Assembly: GCA_012295275.1 (NCBI GenBank)
Contig: CM022677.1
Coordinates: 22,082,281-22,112,280, forward strand
Source of the DNA: Chrysomallon squamiferum
Lineage: Eukaryota; Mollusca; Gastropoda; Neomphalida; Peltospiridae
Direction: 5' to 3'
Length of the DNA stretch: 30,000 bases
The position numbers and the translations under genes are program-made. Below the pieces are notes generated by a model. It was not told the DNA's origin and made no database searches. It saw nothing but the letters and a program-made list of their open reading frames with translations. This document shows positions 1-16,700 of the stretch, piece after piece (the first letter of the stretch is position 1; each line of letters opens with the position of its first letter).

Positions 1-540
1 TAGTATTTATTTATTTTATTTTATTATTTATTTATTTTTTATGAACAGTATTCTTCATGTGAAGTGTCAAATATAAAATTTAAGTAAGTATAATTTGTGA
101 AACTGCCAGGGAAACAGACATGCACGAGTGAATGAATGAATAACTAATGTATGAAGTAGAACGTGAATGAATAAAAAAGAGCAATAACGAATGTATGAAG
201 TAGGACGTGAATGAATAAAGAAGAGCAATAACGAATGTATGAAGTAGAACGTGAATGAATAAAAAAGAGTAATAACGAATGTATGAAGTAGGACGTGAAT
301 GAATAAAAAAGAGTAATAACGAATGTATGAAGTAGAACGTGAATGAATAAAAAAGAGTAATAACGAATGTATGAAGTAGGACGTGAATGAATAAAAAAGA
401 GTAATAACGAATGTATGAAGTAGAACGTGAATGAATAAAAAAGAGTAATAACGAATGTATGAAGTAGGACGTGAATGAATAAAGGGCAAATGAAAAGAAA
501 CTAAGGAAAATATTTTTAATATCCAGGAAAGAAAGAACAC
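1..540. repeat. 44-bp minisatellite in an AT-rich, gene-free stretch
   Basis: About eight 44-bp units begin at 145, 189, 233, 277, 321, 365, 409 and 453. Units alternate strictly between a GTAGAACG and a GTAGGACG version, so the real period is 88 bp. The 157-aa minus-strand reading frame through it is only a translated repeat (FIHSRPTSYIRYYSF type) and is not taken as a gene. Positions 1-60 are TTTA-rich filler. Confidence 0.9.
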
Positions 541-607
541 AACAACAACATGATAATAATGATAAGAAGAAGAATTTTTATAACAATAACAACAGCTGAA
601 TATAAAT

Positions 608-610
<3 letters not shown>

Positions 611-682
<72 letters not shown>
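611..682. repeat. (CT)n microsatellite
   Basis: A pure CT dinucleotide tract of about 36 copies. The flanks 541-610 and 683-920 show no exon or gene. Confidence 0.97.
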
Positions 683-685
<3 letters not shown>

Positions 686-916
686 TCTTTCAGGTAACAA
701 TTGGCCAGGTATTCAACAAAACACAAAAGTAACAGACAATAGTAACAATATCACCGGTGTTTCAAAATCTCGAGATTAGCAATCTGTGACGTCACGGGTT
801 GGAGGAAAACCTTACGAGTGGGGGGGGGGTGTTTGTAACATTAGTTCTCACCTGACACCTGTAATTTCTATTATTATAATTACAAAACATGACCCGACCA
901 ATATTATAATAATAAT

Positions 917-920
<4 letters not shown>

Positions 921-980
<60 letters not shown>
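921..980. repeat. (ATA)n(AG)n compound microsatellite
   Basis: A short ATA run at about 905-920 passes directly into a pure AG tract, which ends against the palindrome starting at 981. The same ATA-to-AG junction recurs at 1498-1511. Confidence 0.95.
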
Positions 981-985
<5 letters not shown>

Positions 986-1039
986 GTCTGCATTATTTTC
1001 TATAATTGTCACAATTATAGAAAAAGATGCAGACGTCAT
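981..1039. repeat. Near-perfect 59-bp palindrome
   Basis: The arms 981-1009 and 1011-1039 are reverse complements at 27 of 29 positions, around a single central C at 1010. The outer ends are ATGACGTCTGCAT and ATGCAGACGTCAT. The left arm abuts the AG microsatellite. Such a structure could form a cruciform or hairpin and may be the terminus of a small inverted-repeat element. Confidence 0.9.
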
Positions 1040-1285
1040 ACTTGACCTTTAAACTCAGCACGTCTTGAGATATAAAAGAAAAAATAAGGGAGATTACTCT
1101 GATATCGTCACTATGACAACAATAAACAAAATAATAACAGAACGTTGGATGATAACAAGGTTATCTGGGCTGTAACCACAGCAGATAGAAACAGTTGCGT
1201 TATTCCATCATGTACCGACATTAAAGGTCAAGTACGTTGTCATGGTTACAGAAAAACATGCAGACGTCAGCTTATTATCTTTCTG

Positions 1286-1289
<4 letters not shown>

Positions 1290-1343
<54 letters not shown>
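1290..1343. repeat. (CA)n microsatellite
   Basis: A pure CA dinucleotide tract followed by a short ATT run. Upstream at about 1,251-1,270 is a third copy of the AGAAAAA-ATGCAGACGTCA motif seen in the palindrome. No coding exon is evident in 1,040-1,500. Confidence 0.95.
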
Positions 1344-1345
<2 letters not shown>

Positions 1346-1505
1346 TATGATTATTATTATTATTAAGTTTTGTCTGACACAAATACCCACAGACAGGCTC
1401 ACTGAACTTTTAATGAACATTAGCATGATGCCATCTTTGAATTTGTTCCCTTTCTTATACTGATTCAAATGGGTTAGTTAAAAACTTAATTACATTTATA
1501 ATAAT

Positions 1506-2093
<588 letters not shown>

Positions 2094-2109
2094 GCTGATG
2101 CTAGCGTTT

Positions 2110-2300
2110 TGTTTAGGCTGAGATTGAAATGTTTGGTTAGATTATTTTATTACGTATTAAGGCCTGACATTACTATTACGATTAGAATTAAGATTAGATT
2201 AACGTTAATGTTTTAGTCAGCGTTAGGGTTATGGTTAGGATATAAGGATTTAAGGTATCGATTAGAATTAACGTTCGAGTTAACATTATGTTTGGAAATA
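2110..2300. repeat. Degenerate TTAGGG-like tract
   Basis: Loosely repeated hexamers of GTTAGG, GATTAG and GTTAGGGTTA type. They resemble a decayed interstitial telomeric array in the TTAGGG orientation. No intact run of consecutive TTAGGG units is present. Confidence 0.45.
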
Positions 2301-2380
2301 TATAATCCAGTTATGAATAAAAAAATGATTAAATAGTTTCTAACACGAATAAATAAATCGGACAATTTAACTGCGACAAT

Positions 2381-2440
2381 TTACGTAAGCGGAATGACGT
2401 CATCTGAGAGGTAGCAACCACCATAGCAACATGGCGAACA
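2381..2440. promoter_or_regulatory. Promoter-like cluster: PAR-bZIP, CRE, RFX-like, YY1-like
   Basis: Seen in order: a TTACGTAA palindrome (2381-2388), a perfect CRE TGACGTCA (2395-2402), two GTAGCAAC / ATAGCAAC half-sites (2411-2430) that on the minus strand read GTTGCTATGG like an RFX X-box half, and ATGGCG (2431-2436) as in YY1 sites. The combination resembles a housekeeping or ciliary-type promoter. No gene can be seen starting on either side, so the assignment is an inference from motifs only. Confidence 0.3.
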
Positions 2441-2689
2441 ACTGTAGATACAAACATTTTTATTATAGCTCTTTTATATATATTTATATATATCTTTTTT
2501 ATTATTCTGATAAATGGACGATGGATCAGATATGAATTTAGTTTACTTGGATTATTCAGTGATTATTTTTGTTTTTGTTCAAAGATAAATACTGTGAGAC
2601 TGCACTGAATGAGTAAAAAGCAAGAAATTAAAGTTAGTAGATCATTTTCAGCTTCATTTCAGATTCCTGTAGTTGAAACCTTTATTTTA

Positions 2690-2830
2690 TTATTCTAACA
2701 CTAACACTGAATCTAACATAGACATGATTCTAACCCTAATCCGAACACTAATCCTAACTATAAACTTACACCTAACTCTGATCTTAACCGTAACAATAAC
2801 CCTACCCTAGACCTAAGTCTGTCTGTACAT
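2690..2830. repeat. Degenerate CCTAA-like tract
   Basis: Repeated CTAACACTAACACT, CTAACCCTAATCC and CCTAACT-type hexamers. This is the reverse-complement counterpart of the 2110-2300 tract, so the two face each other around 2300-2690. It is too degenerate to be a functional telomere repeat. Confidence 0.45.
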
Positions 2831-2892
2831 CTGACTCCAATCCTAATGCTGAAATGCAATATAAAGCTAAGTGTTTAGACATCAACATGTAG

Positions 2893-2939
2893 AACACACA
2901 CACACACACAGACATACACACACACATATGCACACACAT

Positions 2940-2975
<36 letters not shown>

Positions 2976-2987
2976 ACACACACATGC
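2893..2987. repeat. (CA)n microsatellite with ATGC interruptions
   Basis: CA dinucleotides interrupted by GACATA and CATATGCA blocks. Confidence 0.95.
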
Positions 2988-3168
2988 ACCTACTAATAAT
3001 GAAAGAAACAAAACAACAGGAAAAACTTTCAAACTTTATTTGAGTTAATTTGAGTTTTCTCCGTTCAGGATACAGTAATTTAATTTTTAAAATTAAAAAA
3101 AAAGAAAAAAAGAAAAACAACAACTTCATAAATAAACTCTACTAGAAACATGTTAATACACTACAAGG

Positions 3169-3330
3169 AAGAAGAAGAAGAAGAAGAAGAAGAAGAAGAA
3201 GAAAAGAAGAAGAAACAGAAAGTAAAAGAAAGGTGATAAGAAGAAAATACGGCAAAGTAAAGATGATGGAAGAAGGATATAAGGAAGAACAAAATGAAAG
3301 AAGAAAATTGAAGAAAGAAGAAAAATCATG
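3169..3330. repeat. (GAA)n and purine-rich tract
   Basis: An AAG/GAA trinucleotide run at 3169-3213 decays into a purine-rich tract to about 3,330. No gene is seen in 2,988-3,400. Confidence 0.9.
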
Positions 3331-3412
3331 AAAAACCCCCCATAAAAAATCAATTACATTAAAACATGATTACTATAAATATACTACGTGTACAAACAAT
3401 ACAGAATACATT

Positions 3413-3418
3413 TTTATT
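3413..3418 (-). terminator. Candidate poly(A) signal of the coiled-coil gene
   Basis: AATAAA on the minus strand, about 150 nt past the TAA at 3570-3572 and followed by T/G-rich sequence on that strand. It is the best-placed cleavage signal for the gene at 3570-9245. Further AATAAA-like copies lie in the TTTA-type repeat at 3,445-3,470. Confidence 0.4.
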
Positions 3419-3569
3419 TCATTTTAAATAATTTTATCTCAGTGTAAATAAATAAATAAATAAATGTATACAACAACATCTGCATTCTTCTCACAGCAAT
3501 TTTCCCCACATTTCCTTTTCTTTTTCATTTCGTTTTCGTTTTCGTTTTCTTTTTACTTTCTGACAAAGT

Positions 3570-9245
<5,676 letters not shown>

Positions 9246-10008
9246 CTGAAACAAACGTCACTGTAAATAATGTTTTTCTTAAAAATACATTTTAAAAGTC
9301 AAATACTGTTCACTATTCACATTTAAAGTAAAACATTTTTGAGAAAGCGCGTTTAGTTCTTAATATCCTTTTATTTTGATGTACTTGTTTTCTGCTGTCG
9401 TTTGTTTATTTAACGTACGTAGTTTGTCCAATAAATTAAACTTATATCTTAATTTCTACCTGGTTTTTTTTTTTTTTTTTTTGTGTCTCTTTTTCTTTGA
9501 AACCAAACGTTCCGCAAGAATGGCGTGACGCAATGTGACATTATAACGTCACTGACCGGTCTAAAAATAGCGAAGTATGAAATCGAGGCTGAACTAAAGT
9601 TACGAAACAATTTTGTTAGCCATGTTTGTTGGTTAGGAGAGACATCGCATTTCAGACGAATATCGCAAAATTAAAACCGCTGAATAACATTTACATTAGT
9701 GAAAGAAGATAATTTTTATACTCGTTTGCAGCCGCTGCATTTTGTTTTTAATGTCTTATTACAGAAAGTACGTAATATATATATGTAAATAATATATGTG
9801 TGTGTGTGTGTGTTTAATATATATGTATTTATGTATAAAATATTTTTTCTTGTGACCAGATTATTATTATTGTTGTTGTTGTTGTTTTTGTTGCTACGGC
9901 TGCTTCTTTTTTTCACCATGAATACTGAACTGTTTCTTTTTAAGTCGTTTCTATCTTATCCTAAAAATAATTTTAATAATAAATAAATAATTATATATTT
10001 AACGATAA

Positions 10009-10065
<57 letters not shown>

Positions 10066-10469
10066 GTAGTAGTAGTAGTAGTAGTAGTACGTTGTAGTAA
10101 TAAAAAAATAATCATAGTCATCACTGAATAATGAACAACCAAACACGATGAACTTTCAGATTTATTTCTTTAAGAAAACAAATTTCATACGAAAATGATT
10201 ACTTAAATAATACACGTGGTTTTCATGTTTTTGCAAATAAACATTTGCGCGCGCACACATACAAACAAAAGAAGAAGAAGGAAAAAAAAAAAAGAGCTTC
10301 TAAACATGTAAACATTCTAAAAGTAAAATAAATTATTATTATGTACATAATGGAGCTTTTTAACAGAACACTGGAAATTTGTAACACATTGTCTACATTG
10401 CTGCTAAAACAGACAAAACAACACAGACATGTTCAGAATTTATTTTCTTTAAAAATAAATACATAAATA

Positions 10470-10520
<51 letters not shown>

Positions 10521-13399
10521 TTAAAAATAATGTCTTCGCAACACTTTTGGTAATCAGCTATGCAATTATGAATGATGTTAATGACGTAATAATACTAAAT
10601 TTTAGAAATGACGTCGTACTAATATTCAGAAAAAGGTTTAATTGCACTATTCGTGTGTTTTTTTTTTTTTATCTTTTCGACAAATGACACGTGTCGTAGA
10701 TTACAAGTCCAGCTAAGATAGCTTTTAAATGCAATACAAGTAAAAAAGAAAACGAACATTAAAAATAACTGAAACGATCGCAATGGGTCCTAAAAATGCG
10801 TGCTTTGATTTTAACTTTTGTAATTTCTTAAATGATATTTTTGATTCTGTTAGTGATCAAACTGAGGATAAAAAAATTAATGAAAGATAATACACTTTTT
10901 AAATATGAATATTCCGTTCCAACCTCCACAAATATGTGAATGTTTGTGTGCACGTGAAATATATTCTGTAATGAAGTTGATAAATAAAAAATAATGTTCA
11001 TTAAAGCAGCTATAGTAGATGTCTGTCTGTATGTACATGCATGAATCTGTATGTATGTGTCTAGTCAGTATGTACTATATATGTATACACACAAACACTA
11101 ACAACAAATTTTTCTGTGTGCGTATGTGTCTATACACATCTGTGAATGTAGCTGAATGTTCATTCGGATATGTGAAGGAGTAGAAATTGCAACAAAACCA
11201 AGCCTTATCGAAAGCTGTTACTTTTTTTTTTGGTCGCCTTTTACAAATATTCTCGAAATACCGTTGACAGGCTCTCCCACACCCTGTACCTGACTGAAAA
11301 TAAACAATCAATTATTCTCAGTAAAAGACAACAAGGCTGCAAGATGACAGAACCAGACATGAGATCTAAAACAATCTAGCTCATGCTCATCTGGTACAAT
11401 GCTCTACCCCTCAGGAAACGTTTATGTCTTGGTCTGCTTTAACGAAGTTAGTTTAATTTAGCAAAGACTGTGTCCAGATTAGCGTGCATTAAACATACTG
11501 TTATCGGTAAAGTTATGAAACAGTTTAAATACAAGACTTCGTACTACAGATAGATAGACAGACAGACAGACAGACACAGATATATATGGTATTTCATCGT
11601 CTGTTTGAATCAAATAAATCTTTTATATAATCCATACGCATTTTATGTTATTTCAGATGTATAGTTTATGGCATTTCAATCATAAGTCTGAATCCATATA
11701 AAACTTTGTATAAGATTTCAAATAACAAGTATAAGTCATATAAAACTAATGACTTTTCAGAGATATAACATGGTTTAACACGATGCATTTGATTTCCATA
11801 TAAAATATACATCATAATATTTCAGACATGAGATATAGTTTATCATCATAACTAATGTTAAAATCAAAATAACAACTCTAGACTTAGAATATATATCACA
11901 TTTGGTGTTGGTATTTTGATAGTAAGTAAACACAAAACGCGTGCTTTAAACTTTGTCTACAGAAGAATGACTGATCAGAGTTGAATATTATTTTTGAAGT
12001 TTTTGATATTCAGTAACCACGAAATACGTGCTTTAACACTGATTATTCATTAACGTAAGAATTTGTGAAGAAATTGACAATATGACCGTTATTTTTTTTT
12101 TTTTTTTGCATTAGTTGTTATAAACACAAAATACAAAAACTGAATAATGATTAAAATTCAGATGATGTTAATTTTTGATGTTCTTATTTTGAGATAAAGT
12201 AACCACGAAATGCGTGCATTTACATTAGCTATCAATACAAGAACCATGATAAAAAAAAAAGAGTTAAATTTAAATAACAACAATATTTTGGTAAAGTGAA
12301 AATATTCCTGTTATTTATTTGCTGCCGAGGAAATCCTACTTTAACCCCAAATACTAAAAATAAACTTATGGGTAAAGAAATGTTATATTTATAGCCAAAT
12401 GCAAACATATGGATGCATTTGTAAATGTATGTGTGTGTGTGTGCATTACTGTTGTGTCAATGTATTTGTATAAATAGCAATATTTTGTTTTAATGGTGCA
12501 TGATACGTTTTTGTCACAACAAGCGTACTTAAACCTCTTTTCGAATATTAGCAAGAGAACTGGTTGATAATGAGATGAGTATGCTATACACTATTAGAAA
12601 TCCTTTTTTTTTTTTCTCAGTATTATACATTTTGTTACCAGACCGTGGTAAAGATACTTAAAAAACCCACCCAAAACAAACCTTAGAAGAAAATGAAAAT
12701 AAATCATATTTATCAGAATATTATTATCTTTACTATATACTATTATTGTTACCGATGCTATCTTTCTTATTCTTCTTATTAATGCTATGGAAATTACTAT
12801 ATCATTATTGCACTATTTGTGTTCTTATTATTAATGTACCTATACTATCATTACTATCCTACTATTGTTAGTCATATTACTATTCACTATCATTACAATA
12901 CTTTTTTCAGTTCTTCTTGTTATCTAGCACGTTATTTTAACTAAATCGAATTCTCATTACAAACATTAAATGGATTTAAAATCAGACACAGTCAAGTTGA
13001 AATTCGCTTGCAATACTGAACATAGGGAAATCAAACGTTACAACATGCATAAGACCATCATTAACCAACAATTCAAGTTTGACTCTGTTGTAAAGTTAAT
13101 TAGAGGCACTGAACTCACACAAGTTTACAAGTTTACAAAAAGAAGTGTAAATAAATAAATAAAATTCTTATGAAAACTAGTAAACACGACTTCAAAAGCA
13201 CAAAGAAACATAATTACGAAAAAGCAATCCAAATTTGGATTAAAACCACGACTCAGTCTTTTGTAGCAATTTAAAACAGCAGCACGAATCACATTTGTTT
13301 TGTTTGTTGTTCGTTTTAAATACGATTTGCAAAACACACAACAGTCAATGACGTGAAATGATTTGGTAATATTCATAATTATATTACAGTAATATTTCA

Positions 13400-13455
<56 letters not shown>

Positions 13456-13588
13456 TTTAACAACAACACGTGAGAAAAAAAAAAGGGTTAAGTCTAAATG
13501 CACCATAGAAGAAATGTAACTGCAAAATATCTCTAAAAACAGCCAGTCAAAATATCTCGTCTTTCTCACAGTTTACAGGAAAAAAACC
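9246..13588. other. 4.3-kb AT-rich intergenic region without a supportable gene
   Basis: No exon-like GC island, conserved protein segment or long frame outside simple repeats is visible. Contents are poly-T at 9,463-9,482, AAT runs at 10,013-10,063 and 10,472-10,520 with an AGT run between, a GATA/GACA run at 11,550-11,580, an AAT run at 13,404-13,455, and scattered CRE-like halves (10,580-10,610). A minus-strand frame at 11,075-11,311 could be a relic but has no recognisable domain. The region would contain the 3' flank or UTR of APC and any 5' end of the coiled-coil gene. Confidence 0.6.
12314..12319 (-). terminator. Nearest downstream AATAAA for APC (weak)
   Basis: The first AATAAA I find on the minus strand after the APC stop lies about 1.5 kb downstream. 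No closer canonical signal is visible, so the APC 3'UTR is either long or uses a variant signal. Confidence 0.2.
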
Positions 13589-13735
13589 TCAGCCAATCAG
13601 AGCTCTGTTCACAGAAAAAACAGCCAATCAGAGCTCTGTTCACAGAAAAAACAGCCAATCAGGGTCTCTGTTCACAGAAAAAACAGCCAATCAGAGCTCT
13701 GTTCACAATAAAAAACAGCCAATCAGAGTCTCTGT
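13589..13735. repeat. Five-unit 31/32-bp array with CCAAT motifs
   Basis: AGCCAATCAG begins at 13591, 13622, 13653, 13685 and 13717, each followed by AG-CTCTGTTCACA and an A-run. A diverged copy (CAGCCAGTC) lies at about 13,541. Every unit contains a good NF-Y consensus (RRCCAATCAG) on the plus strand. The array lies 65-210 bp past the APC stop codon, so it is probably in its 3'UTR as repeated ATTGGCTG. Confidence 0.93.
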
Positions 13736-13799
13736 CTCTAGGATCACGTTCCTTCTTTCCTTTCGAATAAACGTTTCAGAAAACCATCCAAGTCGAATT

Positions 13800-16700
13800 T
13801 TAAACCGTCGTTACCAAGCAACCTCTTTTGCTTTCATCTTCGCCTGCGGTGGACGCAGCCGTGCTGTCATCCAGTTGATTGCTGCTGTTCAGGTACGAGC
13901 GACGCCGCCGCGCTAACAACATCTCCGTCTTGGTGGCGTGAGTCGCGGGAAGACTCGGCTTCAGCGCGGACGACATCGTCTCCAGCTCGTTCTTCTTGTT
14001 CTCGTTCTGAACGTCTGTGAGTTCGCTGACTGTCGTCTGCACCGGGGGACTGTAGTTGAACGGAGGCACTATGGCCGAGGGACTCGTTCTCGATTCGTTA
14101 CGCAGGCCCGACGTCTTCGCCGGCGGCCTCAACATCGCGTCGGGTTTCTCCTCTTCTTTCTTCGCCTTCTTGCTCTCCTTGTTCGCGTTCCGCTGCGAGC
14201 CGAACTTTTTGCCGAAGAACTGCGTGATGCTGTGCGCCACGGATTTCGATTCCTTTTTCGATTTCGATTTGTCCTTCGACTTCTGCTCCTGTTTGATCCA
14301 GATGTCGTTATCCACGTCGCCCTTGCGGTTGCTGCTGTCGTCCTTATAACGACGCCACTTCCCCGGCTTCAGTTTCAGACTCGTGTCGCCGTAAACGCTG
14401 GCGATGGAGCCCGGCATAGACCGGCACGTTTCGTCGGCGTTCGGAAACGATCGGCAAGTTTCGTCGGCGTTGGGTAGATTGAGGCTGTTCTCCGAGCACT
14501 TTTTCTTCTTGTACGTTCCGCTGTTGAGTTCCCCCTCGCCGTCCAGCGAGTCGAGAGAACAGGAGAGACTCGAGTCCGGCACGAAACTCTCAGACCTGAT
14601 CGTGTCGTTTCCCAGACTCGAGAAATCGTTTCGTTTCGTTTCGTCAGTGACGATCACTTCCAGAACGTTCTCCGAGTCGGACGGCTCGTTGTCGTCACCG
14701 CTGTCTCCGCCCTCCACCACCCACGTGTCCCTGTCGCCCACGCGGGCCTCTCTGTCGCCACCCACGCGGACAGTCACGCCGTCTGCTCGGTCATCTCTGC
14801 CAGACTTCGAAGGCACTGAATTTGCATTGGTTGTTTTTGTGCTCAGTTTGTCGTACGTCGAGCTCTTTTTAATACCCGTCACCGACTCAGTCTGTCCAGC
14901 CGCGCTGGAAGCCTGCCTCGTTCCCGCCGTCCGTGTCACGCTCGCCCTGCCCACCGAGGGAGGAAGGCTGCTAGCTTTACCTCCTTTCGCAGACGAGACG
15001 GGGAGTTTCGACCCGTTGCCAGGCAACCCGTCTGCGGAGGAGTCGTCCTTCTTCCACAAGCCGGCGATTTTGCTCGAGACCTGCTTCTTCCCCACGACAC
15101 CAGGTGGCGTTTTCTTCTCGCCGTTCGGCAGGTGCGACCCTTTCGCCGTGGGAATCTCCGACTTCTTTCCGGAAAGTGACGAGTTTGACGGTCTCCTGCC
15201 GACAGGGGTCGAAGGTCGCGAGTCACTCTTGATGCTGGCGTTGCTCTCCGACTTCTTCAGCTCGCGACTGCCAACCTTCTTCAGATTCGAGTTCGAGCCA
15301 ACTTTGCCCAGGGCAGAGGCACTGCTCGTTTTAACTAGTCCAGATCCACTGTTGTTCTTAGCCAGACTGGATCCGCTGTTTGTCTTTGCAAGGCTGGATC
15401 CGCTGTTTGTCTTAGCAAGGCTGGATCCACTGGTAGTCTTAGCCAAGCTGGATCCGCTGTTCGTCTTAGCCAGACTGGATCCGCTGTTAGTCTTAGCCAA
15501 GCTGGATCCGCTGGAGGTTTTCGTCAAGGAAGATCCACTTCCAGTTTTCTTCAGATTCGTCGCGCTGCCGGTTTTCTGCAGATTGCTTCTGCCAGCTGGC
15601 GACACGGAAGGTCGAGCTATGTTCGACTGTTTCTTCCCGGCATTCCCCGCGGCAGATCCCACAGTTCTTTTGACGGCCGGTGAGGCATCCTTTGCGTTCC
15701 TCTGCATCTGAATCTGCTTGTACGCCGGCGACGAACCCGCGTCTCTGTCCACGACGACGAAGTTAAACCCGTCCAGAGCCTTGCTCCACGCCTCGGGCGG
15801 GCTCCCTCCAGAGCCTCGCTGACTGTTCCCTGACGACCCCCCGGAGTTTCTGCTGCTGCTGCTGCTTTTTGATCTCTTATCTCTCATCTTGACGGAGTCG
15901 CTCTGCGCCTCTTTGCTGCTGCTGCTGGCGTCGATTGACGGCGGGTTGGCAGCCGTTGACGACTTGGTGAACGTTCCCTGCTTCAGTGGCGGTTTCGGTC
16001 TCTCCGTCTGGTTGACGGTGTTGTTGTTGTTGTTACTTTTAGACGCTGTTGTCTCCCGCGTTGCTGTGCGAGTTTGACTCGTGTTTCGGGTCAAAGGCGA
16101 TCGCGGGATCCCAGACGCCGAGCTGCTTCTCTGTTGCCCGGCTACAGGTTTACTGACTTTTGGCCTGACTGGAGGTTTGTTGGGCGTGGTTCCCGGGGGA
16201 CCCTGGCTCTGTGACCTTGCTGTTGCCAGGTTAGACCTCGGTGAAACTTTCTTAGCAGCGCCGCCTGGTGGTACACGAGCAGACGGAGACCTGCTGTTTG
16301 GGCCACTCGGCGGCTTCACATTTCTAGGAGATAGCGATTTCGTAGTTGCAGGTTTTGCCGTAGCCGCTGTTGTCGGTTTGCTGCTGTAGAGTGGCTTCTT
16401 TCTTCCACGGACGACCTTGGCGTCGTCGTTGACGTTGACATTTGTTGGAGCCGGTGTCTGGTTGGGTTTCACTATTTTGGGACGTTTCTGAGATGCAACC
16501 GAGCTGTCAGCCTGCGATAGAGTGGATCCCGAATATTCACTCAGCTTTTCCGAATTCACCGACCACGTCACGGAAACCTCGGAAGCGGTGTCAGACATGT
16601 AGTCATTGGAGATCAAGGACAGAGTCTCGTTTTCGATCAGCTCGTCGTCGTAGCCGCTGCCCTGCATGGCCCGGTTTGTGACGAGCTCGGACACGACGAG

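Noticed and set aside
9480-9720. Possible promoter or first exon of the coiled-coil gene
   Set aside because: CRE-like halves and a short ATG frame (MANKIVS, then stop, on the minus strand) are present. No donor can be convincingly joined to the acceptor at 9246, so it is not annotated.
11075-11311. Minus-strand 78-codon frame (CGRACQRYFENICKRRPKKK)
   Set aside because: Part of it looks protein-like and it might be a transposon relic. I recognise no domain, it has no clear splice sites, and a homopolymer run crosses it.
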